NCBI GenBank assembly: GCA_014360755.1
Contig: JACIWX010000005.1
Span: 141,529-205,528, forward strand
Origin: Chloroflexota bacterium
GTDB taxonomy: Bacteria > Chloroflexota > Anaerolineae > UBA2200
Direction: 5' to 3'
Length of the DNA stretch: 64,000 nucleotides
Below the pieces are notes generated by a model that had not been told where the DNA came from, made no database searches, and saw only the letters and a program-made list of their open reading frames with translations. Positions 50,361 to 59,993 of the stretch are shown piece after piece. Numbering within the stretch: the first letter of the stretch is position 1; each line of letters opens with the position of its first letter. The translations under genes were made by a program, and so were the position numbers.

Positions 50361-52451
50361 GTGCGGGCAAGTTTGCGTTTTTCCGAGCTGTTTACACGGC
50401 GTCGCATCGGTGAAGTACTGTTGATTGCCGCACTCTGTTTTGTCCTGGCGGTGTTGGCGCAGCGGAACTTGGACCGCAAAGTAAGGGATTACCGCGGATA
50501 TCTTCCGTACGGTGTGGCTGCGATAGTTTTTGCCCTGGCTTTCGGGAGTGTAGATCTTGAAGAGTCCTCAGAACCCGATGAGACAGGGGTATCCCGTGTT
50601 TTGGCAAAGTTCAGCAAGTCGGTTGGCCCGATGGGGGTTTCATTGCTTATAGCGCTCCTGGGCTGCCTTGATTTTGGCGGCAATCGTTTTCGTCCCCTCG
50701 GGCTGGTTTTATGGGTTGGGGGATTATGCTTTTGCCTGGCTTATCTATACGTGAGCGATAGCCCTGTGCGGCTTGGTGAGCAAGTGGCAGCCCTTTTTGC
50801 TGGAAAGACTGTGGCTATTTCCCGCAGATGGCTGCTGCTAGGACTAGCGATGGCGGTTGGAGCCTTGTTGCGCTTGCAGCACTTGGACGTGGTGCCCGCG
50901 GATATTGGTTGGGACTTGCCCTATAACTTTACGGATGCGCTGTCCATCCTACGGGGGGAGTACCGCATCTTCTTCCCGGCGAATTTGGGCCGGGAGGGCT
51001 TGTTTTTCTACTTGATCGCGTTGGTAGCCAAGTTTGCTCCGCTGAGCCATTTTTCGATCAAGCTCACTTCGGCGCTTGTGGGCATATTGACTATCCCTGT
51101 ATTGTATTTGACCGCACGCAGGCTGTTTCCTGAGTCCGTCGCCCTTGGCGCCGCTTTTCTGCTGGCGATCAATCGCTGGCATATTGTGCTGAGCCGTGCC
51201 GGCTTTCGCGTTATCCTTTTGCCGCTTTTTTCTCTCTTGATGATCTATGCTTTTGTGCGTGCCTTGCAGAGTTATCGCCTGTTCGATTTTGGGTTGGCAG
51301 GGCTAGTACTTGGGTTAGGTTTGCATACGTACTTCCCTTATTTGTTTGTACCAGGGGCGCTGGTAGCCGCTTTGTTCCTGCTCGTTCTTAGTGGAAGGCG
51401 ACTACCATGGACTTCGCTCCTCCCCTTACTGGCGATCATGCTTGCAATTGCCCTGGTTGTATATGCCCCATTAGGGCGTTATGCTCTGGAACACCCCCAG
51501 GAATACATCGCGCGTGCTGCGTTGCAGGCGCGCTTGCTCAAGGGAGATGAACATCGGACAGGATTGAACCTCTCATTCCTGATGGATAATCTGCGCACTA
51601 CCGTGCTCATGTTCAATGTGTATGGAGATGGCAATTCCCGTTTCAACGTCCCTGCATTTCGGCACTTTGGTTTTATCAGTGGGGTACTACTGGTACTGGG
51701 CACATTCTATGCCTTGCGGCGGTGGCGTCATGGGAACAATGGAGTCCTTTTGGCCTTTTTCTTTGTGCTCATGTTACCGTCTGGCTTAATGGCGCTCCCG
51801 CGCGAACTGCCCAACATCTTCCGCGCCTCAGGCTCTATTGGCCCAGGGCTGGTGTTAGCTGCATTGCCTTTGCCCGTGATTGGGAAGCGGCTGAAGGATT
51901 TGAGCGCTGATTTGCCAGATTGGGACGTACGTATCCAGCTCAGGCTGTCGTCTTTTGGAGAGGCGTATGAGTTCCTCTGGCAAGTGGGCAGGCGTAGCCT
52001 GCTCCTCGCCTTGCCAGTGCTTGTCATGGCGTTGTTGCTTATAGCGGAATATCGAGAAACGCGAAGGTTCTATTTCCACGATTTTGTCCAAGTCTTGCCT
52101 GATAAGCAGAATGTCTCCATCGCTAAAGAGATGGCGCGGCAGATAGAAACCTATGGCGATCCAGCGTCGTCATTTATCAAGGTTTGGCCGCATTGGTTTG
52201 ATGGTCGGGCATTGCTAATGTACTTGCGTCAGGAAAGCGAGAGGGAATGGAACCCGTATTTCTATCTGGACAAACTGGATCCCAATCAACCGCCCCTATC
52301 TTTGATCACCAATCGGGCGCTTTTCCTATTGAACCCTGCTGACCAGGAAGGCTTGACTGTGCTACGCAATGCTTTTCCTCATTGCACAACCAAGCCCTAT
52401 TTGTTCCCTGATGGCACTCCTGCTTTTATCGTGGTGCATGTTGAGCGTTGA
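50361..52451 (+). CDS. Polytopic GT39-like (GT-C) membrane glycosyltransferase
   Basis: The 696-residue GT-C-type protein has the same layout as its upstream neighbour. Four N-terminal helices precede DVVPADIGWDLPYNFTDALSIL and YRIFFPANLGREGLFFYLIA. RWHIVLSRAGFRVILLPLF and LGLHTYFPYLFVPGALVAAL follow, and then a C-terminal non-membrane part. In the acidic loop, DPESDHVE of the neighbour is replaced by DIGWDLPYN, so catalytic residues may differ. The GTG start lies 17 bp after the previous stop. The two genes look like an ancient tandem duplication. Confidence 0.83.
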   Translation: MRASLRFSELFTRRRIGEVLLIAALCFVLAVLAQRNLDRKVRDYRGYLPYGVAAIVFALAFGSVDLEESSEPDETGVSRVLAKFSKSVGPMGVSLLIALLGCLDFGGNRFRPLGLVLWVGGLCFCLAYLYVSDSPVRLGEQVAALFAGKTVAISRRWLLLGLAMAVGALLRLQHLDVVPADIGWDLPYNFTDALSILRGEYRIFFPANLGREGLFFYLIALVAKFAPLSHFSIKLTSALVGILTIPVLYLTARRLFPESVALGAAFLLAINRWHIVLSRAGFRVILLPLFSLLMIYAFVRALQSYRLFDFGLAGLVLGLGLHTYFPYLFVPGALVAALFLLVLSGRRLPWTSLLPLLAIMLAIALVVYAPLGRYALEHPQEYIARAALQARLLKGDEHRTGLNLSFLMDNLRTTVLMFNVYGDGNSRFNVPAFRHFGFISGVLLVLGTFYALRRWRHGNNGVLLAFFFVLMLPSGLMALPRELPNIFRASGSIGPGLVLAALPLPVIGKRLKDLSADLPDWDVRIQLRLSSFGEAYEFLWQVGRRSLLLALPVLVMALLLIAEYRETRRFYFHDFVQVLPDKQNVSIAKEMARQIETYGDPASSFIKVWPHWFDGRALLMYLRQESEREWNPYFYLDKLDPNQPPLSLITNRALFLLNPADQEGLTVLRNAFPHCTTKPYLFPDGTPAFIVVHVER

Positions 52452-52500
52452 TAGGATGGGAGCAGGGTAAAGATTTAGAAGTAGAGGAGCTAGGTAAGAG

Positions 52501-55500
52501 ATGGCTGTGGAGAGCAACACGACTCCCAAGACTGAAAAATGGCGGCTTTGGATTGCCCACATGCGCAGGCACTGGCTTGCCTTCTGGCAAAGCCGTTATT
52601 TTGTCCCCGTGTGCTTGGCGTTGATCCTGCTATTGGGAGCGACTTTCCGATTTACAGGCGTAAACTGGGATGATTCTTTTCATTTCCACCCCGATGAACG
52701 GCATATCTGGATGGTGGCGATATCCCTTTCTCTGCCCAAGAGTCTGGGAGAGTATTTTAACACCGCTGTATCACCGCTGAATCCTTATAATCGTGGCAGC
52801 AGTTTTGTCTATGGCACGCTGCCCCTGTTCCTCACCAAATGGTTAGGGGAGGTGTTCCGCGTGGGTGGCGATCGCATCCATCTCTTGGGGCGCGTGTTGG
52901 CAGCCAGCTTTGACCTGGTAACCGTGCTGCTGATGTTCCTCATCGGACGCAAGCTGTACAATGAACGAGTTGGGCTTCTGGCCGCTTTTCTATCCGCTTG
53001 TCTGGTCATTAATATCCAGCAAGCGCACTTTTTCACCATGGATAGCTTTGCTGCCATGTTTGTCGCCTTGACCTTCTATTTCGCCTTATGGGTCGCAGAT
53101 CGTGGTTCATGGCGCGATTTCATTGGGATGGGTATCAGCTATGGCTGTGCAGTTGCCTGTCGCATCAATGTAGCGATTATCGCCATCGTCATGGGCTTGG
53201 CTGTCCTTTGGCGTATATACCGACTATATCGGTCACCAGCCGTTGTCGAGCAGATACCTGTCCAAGCGCCTGGCCGCCGTCAATGGGAATGGACCTTTGG
53301 TGGCGTGCGCATCGCTTTGAAAGTGAACTCGCGCTCGAACGAGCACAACGCCGCAACGGATTTTGTCCCTGTGCAGCAGGTAGAGCGCACTTGGTTAGAT
53401 GCAATCTACAGTCTGGCTCTCAAAGCGATCGTATGCGCTGCTTTTGCTTTTCTGACTTTTCGCATTGCACAACCCTATACCTTCCAAGGGCCTGGATTCT
53501 TTGATATCAAGTTAGCGGAGAACTGGTTGAGGGATATGCGCAATTGGTCTCCCATCCTCAGTGGCAAAGCAGATTCGTATCCCAGCCATCAATGGGCTGC
53601 ACGCCCTCCGGTATTGTACACCCTGACGAATATGGTGCTCTGGCTGGTTGGCGTGCCTATGGGAGTCGCCAGTTGGGCAGGCTGGGGTCTGGCGTGGTAT
53701 GAATTGCTGCGCAAGCGCTTGCTCCAGCATCTCCTTCCGTTAGCGTGGACCACGTTTGCGTTTTTCTATCATTCCACGCAATTCATCAAAAATCCGCGCT
53801 ATCTGGTGCCTTTCTACCCGTTCATGGCCCTGATGGCTGCTTATCTGCTGGTCTATCTCTGGGATCGTGCGCGGTCAGCACAATTTCGGTGGAGCAAGCC
53901 TGTGGCGATTGCCGTGATCTCCTTCGTGACCATAGGCACATTTCTCTGGGCTTTTGCCTTTACGCGCATCTATACCCGCCCCCATACTTGGGTGACTGCT
54001 TCCCGTTGGATTTATGAGAATATCCCGAAGGGTTCGGCGATTACCGGTGAAGCGTGGGGAGACTGGCTGCCCTGGGGAGGGGTAGATGGGCGCAACGGCT
54101 TTGCCGATGGCACCTATACCGGTATCGAGATGCATCCCTATGCGGAGGATTCGCCTGAGAAGTTAGGCTGGTTTATGGATTGGCTGAACCAGGCTGACTA
54201 TATCATCCTCAGCAGCAACCGCCTGTATGCCTCGATCCCTCGCTTACCAATGCGCTACCCGATGACAACGCGCTATTACAAGTATCTCTTCTCTGGAGAA
54301 CTGGGATTCGAGTTGATCAAGACGATCACTTCTCGTCCCAACCTGGGGCCCATCGAATTTAGGGATGATGAGGCGGATGAATCCTTTACTGTCTATGATC
54401 ATCCCAAAGTATTGATTTTTAAGAAGACGGCGGCTTATTCGCCGGAGAAAGCATACCGACTGCTGTCTGAGGGCATTGACTGGCAGAACATTGCCCGACT
54501 GCTGCCGATTCAAGTTGCTGGCTGGAAGAATGGCTTGCAGATGACAGAGGAGGAGCAAGAAATACAACGCAACGGAGGCACCTGGTCGGCGATTTTCAAG
54601 CGCAATAGCCTCAGCAATGCATTGCCTGTCTTCTTCTGGCTTCTGCTTGTCGAGGTGCTGGGCGTGATTACCCTGCCCCTTGCCGATGTCATATTCCACA
54701 ATCTCGCTGATCGTGGGTATATCTTGGCAAAATCCTTGGGCATTTTGCTGCTCACCTGGATCACCTGGATGTTGGTCAACCTTGGCTTGACCGGTTTCAG
54801 CCGCACTGCGATCGGCGTGGCGTTGCTGTTGCTCGCTGGCAGTTCAGCACTCATTTTCTGGCGGCGACGAGAGCAACTGCTTGCCTTCTGGAGAGAAAAG
54901 GCGAATCAGCACTTGATTTGGATCAACGAGGGGCTGTTCCTGCTTTTCTTCCTCCTTTTCCTGCTCATCCGCTATGGCAACCCTGATCTCTGGCATCCCA
55001 TCATGGGCGGGGAGAAGCCAATGGATTTCGCGTATCTCAATGCGGTGATCAAGAGCAGCATCTTCCCGCCGTATGACCCATGGTTTGCTGGGGGGTATCT
55101 GAACTATTATTACTTTGGACAGATTATCCTGGCTACCTTGATTAAATTTACCGGCATTGTTCCCTGGGTCGCTTACAACCTGGCAATCCCTCTCCTGGCA
55201 GCCTTGACAGCCATGGGTGCTTTTTGTGTGGTCTACAATCTCACCGTTACCAAGCCCAGAGCGAGGGATTCTGTCTCAGGTGGGAAGCTGCGCCCTAGAC
55301 TTGGTCATTGGTCATTGGCCATTGAGGAATGGTGGCAGCCAGCTTTCCTGTGGGGTTTTCTTGCCGCACTCTTCGTCGCTGTCCTGGGGAATCTGGCTGA
55401 AATTGGTGTACCACTCAAAGCCTTGCATGATATAGGCACCACCACGGTCAAGAGCTCCATCCCATATCTGGTCGATTTTCTGCGGGTGCTTTCTGGTTTA

Positions 55501-57210
55501 TCCCGCTGGCTGAGCGGGCAGGCTAGGCTGGGCATACGGCCGGAATGGCCCTATTGGAACCCATCCAGGGTGATGCCCAATGGCGAAATTAACGAGTTTC
55601 CGTTCTTCACTTTCCTGTACGCAGATTTGCACGCGCACCTGATTGCCCTGCCGTTCACGTTGCTCGCCCTAGGTTTGGCTGTGGCAGTCATCAGGCAAAC
55701 GTCGCGCAGGAAAATTGCGGGAAGGGTGCGCTTCTCTTCTTTGCCCAAGGATGTTGATGAATTTGCGCGACGCACCTGGCTTGTCTTCACACAGAGGGTG
55801 GATTGGAACGAGATGCTGCTCTTGGGTATGATGGGCCTTGTCATAGGAGCATTGCGGCCCATCAACTCTTGGGACTATCCGACGTATTTGCTGGTGGCAG
55901 GCATTGCGCTTGCTTTGCGCGAATATGAGCTGCGTGGGCGCATTGATTTGGAGGGATTATGGTCAGTAGCCTGGCGTGCTGGGGTCGTGTTATTCCTGAG
56001 TTATGTGTTCTTCTGGCCTTTCCTCTCTCGCTTTGCCACTGCCTATGTCAGTTTTGAGCGCTGGAAGGGGCCGCGCACTGGTTTGGGGGCTTATTTGGTC
56101 ATCCATGGCTTGTTCTTGTGGGTGACTATCTCGTGGATGGGCGTGGAGTTGTTTGGACGCGAGGTACGGCAGGGCGCGGCACGTATGTTGCGGCTTGCGC
56201 TTCGTTACTGGGATCGCCTGCCACGGTTGTTTGCTCTGTATCAGCGCCTAGTGCGCAAAGGACGGGAGTTTGACACGCTAGGATGGGCCGTCATCGTGCC
56301 TATGGCGTTGCTCATCGCCTGGCTGGTGAAGTCCAAAGAGTGGTTTTACATTTTTGTGCTGCTGCTGATCCTGGGCACGCTTATGGTTGTATTGCGCTGG
56401 CGTATGGAGCCAAGGCGCCGCTTTGTCTGGCTGCTGTTTGGCATAGGGTTGGCTCTGAGCCTAGGTGTTGACCTGGTAGTGCTCAAGGGCGACATTGGAC
56501 GCATGAACACGGTGTTCAAGTTCTATCTGCAGATTTGGGTGCTTTGGTCGGTCGCTGCGGCAGTGGGCTTGAGCTGCTTGGCTGAGCGCTTGCGCAAGTG
56601 GCGCGTGGATCACCGTAGGCTATGGTGGACAGGATTTGCTTTCCTTTTCTTCCTGGCTTCACTGTATCCCATTTTCGCCACCAAGGCTAAGATCAACGAT
56701 CGCTTCGATACGCAAGTGGGACCCACACTGGATGGTATGGCGTATATGAAACGGGCGGTGTATAATGACGGCGGCCAACTGGTCGAGTTAAAGTGGGACT
56801 ATGAAGCGATCAATTGGATGCTCGACCATATCCAAGGCTCGCCAGTCATTGCTGAAGCCAACACCGAGCCCCGTGGGCTCTACCGTTGGGGCTCGCGCGT
56901 GGCGATTTATACTGGCTTGCCCACCATTATCGGCTGGAGTTGGCATCAGCGGCAGCAGCGTTCAGCCTTGCCTGGTACCTGGATTGATACGCGTCTGAAT
57001 GATGTGCAACGTCTCTACAGCGACCCTGACATAGGGGTAGCGTTGGAGATCCTGCGCAGGTATAACGTGCGTTATATCTACCTGGGTGAGGTAGAGCGCA
57101 TCTACTATCCTGGGTCAGGATTGGACAAGTTCGAGCGCATGCGCGCCGATGGCTTGTTGGAGCTGGTGTACCACAATGAGCAGGTGAGGATCTACGAGGT
57201 TAAGCAGTAA
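52501..57210 (+). CDS. Giant fusion of GT39-like and YYY/DUF2298 membrane domains
   Basis: The 1569-residue polytopic protein joins two units found separately in this window. Residues 1 to about 660 match the GT-C protein at 43143, with FHFHPDERHIW, NIQQAHFFTMDSF and the C-terminal ADESFTVYDHPKVLIF. From about 690 it matches the DUF2298 protein at 57323: GGEKPMDFAYLNAVIKSSI, GGYLNYYYFGQIILATLIKF, LYADLHAHLIALPFTLLAL, NSWDYPTYLL, RMNTVFKFYLQIWVL, and RYNVRYIYLGEVE. The tri-tyrosine YYY motif names a domain known from Chloroflexota and Archaea. It is probably a glycosyltransferase-like complex in one chain. ATG 52501 follows GAGGAGC-type sequence. Confidence 0.88.
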   Translation: MAVESNTTPKTEKWRLWIAHMRRHWLAFWQSRYFVPVCLALILLLGATFRFTGVNWDDSFHFHPDERHIWMVAISLSLPKSLGEYFNTAVSPLNPYNRGSSFVYGTLPLFLTKWLGEVFRVGGDRIHLLGRVLAASFDLVTVLLMFLIGRKLYNERVGLLAAFLSACLVINIQQAHFFTMDSFAAMFVALTFYFALWVADRGSWRDFIGMGISYGCAVACRINVAIIAIVMGLAVLWRIYRLYRSPAVVEQIPVQAPGRRQWEWTFGGVRIALKVNSRSNEHNAATDFVPVQQVERTWLDAIYSLALKAIVCAAFAFLTFRIAQPYTFQGPGFFDIKLAENWLRDMRNWSPILSGKADSYPSHQWAARPPVLYTLTNMVLWLVGVPMGVASWAGWGLAWYELLRKRLLQHLLPLAWTTFAFFYHSTQFIKNPRYLVPFYPFMALMAAYLLVYLWDRARSAQFRWSKPVAIAVISFVTIGTFLWAFAFTRIYTRPHTWVTASRWIYENIPKGSAITGEAWGDWLPWGGVDGRNGFADGTYTGIEMHPYAEDSPEKLGWFMDWLNQADYIILSSNRLYASIPRLPMRYPMTTRYYKYLFSGELGFELIKTITSRPNLGPIEFRDDEADESFTVYDHPKVLIFKKTAAYSPEKAYRLLSEGIDWQNIARLLPIQVAGWKNGLQMTEEEQEIQRNGGTWSAIFKRNSLSNALPVFFWLLLVEVLGVITLPLADVIFHNLADRGYILAKSLGILLLTWITWMLVNLGLTGFSRTAIGVALLLLAGSSALIFWRRREQLLAFWREKANQHLIWINEGLFLLFFLLFLLIRYGNPDLWHPIMGGEKPMDFAYLNAVIKSSIFPPYDPWFAGGYLNYYYFGQIILATLIKFTGIVPWVAYNLAIPLLAALTAMGAFCVVYNLTVTKPRARDSVSGGKLRPRLGHWSLAIEEWWQPAFLWGFLAALFVAVLGNLAEIGVPLKALHDIGTTTVKSSIPYLVDFLRVLSGLSRWLSGQARLGIRPEWPYWNPSRVMPNGEINEFPFFTFLYADLHAHLIALPFTLLALGLAVAVIRQTSRRKIAGRVRFSSLPKDVDEFARRTWLVFTQRVDWNEMLLLGMMGLVIGALRPINSWDYPTYLLVAGIALALREYELRGRIDLEGLWSVAWRAGVVLFLSYVFFWPFLSRFATAYVSFERWKGPRTGLGAYLVIHGLFLWVTISWMGVELFGREVRQGAARMLRLALRYWDRLPRLFALYQRLVRKGREFDTLGWAVIVPMALLIAWLVKSKEWFYIFVLLLILGTLMVVLRWRMEPRRRFVWLLFGIGLALSLGVDLVVLKGDIGRMNTVFKFYLQIWVLWSVAAAVGLSCLAERLRKWRVDHRRLWWTGFAFLFFLASLYPIFATKAKINDRFDTQVGPTLDGMAYMKRAVYNDGGQLVELKWDYEAINWMLDHIQGSPVIAEANTEPRGLYRWGSRVAIYTGLPTIIGWSWHQRQQRSALPGTWIDTRLNDVQRLYSDPDIGVALEILRRYNVRYIYLGEVERIYYPGSGLDKFERMRADGLLELVYHNEQVRIYEVKQ

Positions 57211-57220
57211 CGGGTGGACA

Positions 57221-57301
57221 GTGATGAGTAAGTAGTGACGAGTGATGTAAGCTGCTCTTTGCGGCGTACTGACAGATCACTCATCACTCGTTACTCATCA
57301 C
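57221..57301. repeat. GTGATGAGTAA inverted repeat between YYY genes
   Basis: GTGATGAGTAA and ACGAGTGATG on the left face CATCACTCGTTACTCATCAC on the right, forming an imperfect inverted repeat with an inner spacer of about 30 bp. The same word recurs in tandem at 61746-61804. Confidence 0.65.
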
Positions 57302-57322
57302 GCATTACCAGTGGAGGGTGTC

Positions 57323-59914
57323 ATGTTGTCCGTTTTGAGTTGGTGGTTGATTCTGGAAGTGATTGGGCTGATCGCGTTGCCGATCACGCTGCGCCTTTTC
57401 CGGCACCTTCCTGAGCGGGGTTACGCCTTTGCCCGGCCTCTTGGGCTCTTGTTGGCGGGCTATTTGTTGTGGATTGGATGCAGCCTCGGTTTTTTACATA
57501 ATACCCGCAGCGCGATTTTGTTCGTGCTGTTGCTTGTCGGTTTGGCATCGCTCCTGATCCTGCGGCGTGATCGCCAAAGTGTGGTGGATTTCTTGCGCCA
57601 GAAGTGGCGCTTGGTCATTGCTACGGAACTTGTATTTGCTCTAGCATTCTTTGGCTGGGCTTTTGTGCGGGCGTACAACCCGGAAATCGCGGCGACGGAA
57701 AAGCCCATGGAAATTGCTTTTCTGAACGCCATTTTGCGCAGCGAACGTTTCCCCCCTCATGACCCGTGGCTATCTGGTTTTGCCATCAGTTATTATTACT
57801 TTGGCTATTTGCTGATGGCTCTGCTGACCAAACTGTCGGGAGTGGCTGCCAGTGTGGCGTTCAACCTTGCCATTGCTTTGCTCTTTGCCCTGACTGCGAC
57901 GGGTTCTTTTAGCCTAGTCTATAACTTGCTAGCAACGGAAAAAGGCGAGCAGGCAAAGGGAGGCGTATCCACCTTGTTGTGGGCTTTGCTCGGCCCGCTA
58001 TTTGTTGTGGTCATTGGCAATCTAGAAGGGTTGTTCGAGGTATTGCATACGCGGGGACTCGGTTCGGCAGCCTTCTGGAAATGGCTGGACATCCATGGGC
58101 TAACAGAGGCACCAGTAAACAATCGCTGGATCCCCACTGATATGTGGTGGTGGTGGCGGGCTTCCCGTGTGGTGAATGACCGCGATCTGTATGGCAATCA
58201 CATGGAAGTGATTGACGAGTTCCCCCAATTCAGCTTCCTGTTGGGAGATATGCACCCCCACGTGCTGGCTTTGCCTTTTGTCCTGCTGACGCTTGCTCTG
58301 GCGCTCAATGTGCTACTGGGTGCCAGGGAGTGGGGCAAAGCAGAGGGCAAGGAGCAAGCGGTAAAGGGCAGGAAGCGCAGGGCAGAGAAGAGCAAGCAGA
58401 CAAGGGATAGCACCGTTGACAGTGCGGCAAGCGAGGCAAGTGGCGTGTTGCGTTGGTTGCGCCCATTGCGCGAACCGCTGACCGCTCTGTGGCAAACGCA
58501 CGCTTTTGATCTGATTCTGTTGAGTTTTTGCCTGGGGGCATTGGGTTTTTTGAACACCTGGGATTTCCCTATTCACCTGGTAGTGGTCTTGGGGGCTTTC
58601 TTCATCGGGCAGCGCATTCATCAGTGCCCGCAGTGGCTCATGTCTACCGTGGCATTTGGGTTGTCGCTGGCGGTGCCGGCCGTATTGCTGTATGAGCCTT
58701 TCTACCTAGGCTTTCAATCGCAAGCCGGCGGCATTCTGCCGGTGTTGTTCAATGTTACACGAGTGCACCAGTATCTGATGATGTTCGGCTTGTTTGTCTT
58801 TGTCATTGGCAGCTTGATCGTGCTGCAGATAGCCAAAACGGTGGCTGCTTTGCCTGCTGGGGAACGGCGCCAGTTCCCGTTTGAACTGTTGAATTGGTTC
58901 CTGTGGCTGGTGGTAGGGCCGTTACTGCTGATGGTGTTGGCTGTGCTTTCGATTATGATTACCCCTGCAGGGAAGCAGTTCCTGCAAGGCGTTCTGGCTG
59001 ATGAGCGGGTGAAGGCATTGATAGGGAGCACAGGGGTTGTGGGGTTGTTGCGGCAGGCAGTTCTCATGCGTTTGACTAACCCGTGGACATTTTTGCTCTT
59101 GGCAGGCTCTATTGCAGCCCTGCTCTATCTCATTCAACGCTCATGGCAGGGGGAATCCAGGGAAGCAGAAACAGCCCTGCCGTTTATCTACTGGATTGCG
59201 GGGGTTGCTTTCTTGCTCACTTTTGCGGTAGAGTTCGTCTACCTGCGCGATTCGTTTGGCACGCGCATGAACACGGTGTTCAAGTTCTATTACCAGGCTT
59301 GGGTGATGATGGCCATTGCAGCAGCCTTTGGCAGCTACTATATCCTGGGGCGTCCTAGGAAGTCCCCCCTGGCAAATCCTGTCCTACGTGGCATCTGGCT
59401 GGTCGTCTTTGTTGTGTTGGTATGTGTGGGGATGATCTATCCATTGTTAGGCATCCCCAATAAGACGGGAGGCTTTAGGGGCAAGCCCACTCTCGATGGC
59501 ATGGCTTTCCTGCAGAATGTCCGCCCCGATGATTATGCGGCGATCAAATGGCTGCAGGAGAATGTGCGGGGCATTGCCTATATCGTCGAATCTACGGGGG
59601 GGTCTTATACGGAAACAGCCTGGGTCTCTGCTTTCACTGGCTTGCCGACCGTCCTCGGTTGGGATTTCCATGAACACCAATGGCGCGGTAACTCGATAGA
59701 AGCGAACAAGCGTAGGCCAGATATTGAGCAAATCTACCGCAGTACGGATGCCAAGCAAGTCTTGTCCTTGCTAGATAAGTACAACGTGCGCTATGTCTAT
59801 TTGGGGACAATGGAAAAGAGCAAGTACGAGTTGCCTCCCAATGCTGCAGAACGTTTCGCGCGTTTCCTGGAGAGGGTCTATGAGGTAGGCAACGTCAGTA
59901 TCTACCGCCGTTGA
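57323..59914 (+). CDS. YYY/DUF2298-domain membrane protein
   Basis: The 863-residue polytopic protein has N-terminal helices, then EKPMEIAFLNAILRSERFPP, FAISYYYFGYLLMALLTKLS, LLGDMHPHVLALPFVLL, TWDFPIHLVVVLGAF, RMNTVFKFYYQAWVMM and the C-terminal KYNVRYVYLGTMEKSKYELP. These are the hallmarks of the YYY domain. The cytoplasmic insert near 345-390 is Lys/Arg-rich. The protein is paralogous to the C-terminal half of the fusion at 52501. Proposed activity is glycosyl transfer at the membrane; no direct evidence exists. The start is ATG 57323 with GGAGGG upstream. Confidence 0.88.
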   Translation: MLSVLSWWLILEVIGLIALPITLRLFRHLPERGYAFARPLGLLLAGYLLWIGCSLGFLHNTRSAILFVLLLVGLASLLILRRDRQSVVDFLRQKWRLVIATELVFALAFFGWAFVRAYNPEIAATEKPMEIAFLNAILRSERFPPHDPWLSGFAISYYYFGYLLMALLTKLSGVAASVAFNLAIALLFALTATGSFSLVYNLLATEKGEQAKGGVSTLLWALLGPLFVVVIGNLEGLFEVLHTRGLGSAAFWKWLDIHGLTEAPVNNRWIPTDMWWWWRASRVVNDRDLYGNHMEVIDEFPQFSFLLGDMHPHVLALPFVLLTLALALNVLLGAREWGKAEGKEQAVKGRKRRAEKSKQTRDSTVDSAASEASGVLRWLRPLREPLTALWQTHAFDLILLSFCLGALGFLNTWDFPIHLVVVLGAFFIGQRIHQCPQWLMSTVAFGLSLAVPAVLLYEPFYLGFQSQAGGILPVLFNVTRVHQYLMMFGLFVFVIGSLIVLQIAKTVAALPAGERRQFPFELLNWFLWLVVGPLLLMVLAVLSIMITPAGKQFLQGVLADERVKALIGSTGVVGLLRQAVLMRLTNPWTFLLLAGSIAALLYLIQRSWQGESREAETALPFIYWIAGVAFLLTFAVEFVYLRDSFGTRMNTVFKFYYQAWVMMAIAAAFGSYYILGRPRKSPLANPVLRGIWLVVFVVLVCVGMIYPLLGIPNKTGGFRGKPTLDGMAFLQNVRPDDYAAIKWLQENVRGIAYIVESTGGSYTETAWVSAFTGLPTVLGWDFHEHQWRGNSIEANKRRPDIEQIYRSTDAKQVLSLLDKYNVRYVYLGTMEKSKYELPPNAAERFARFLERVYEVGNVSIYRR

Positions 59915-59993
59915 GCGCAGCAGATATACGGATTGCCGCGCCGAGTTCTTGCCGGGCAACGGTTCGGGAAAGATTTCGAACAGGGGTACATGG

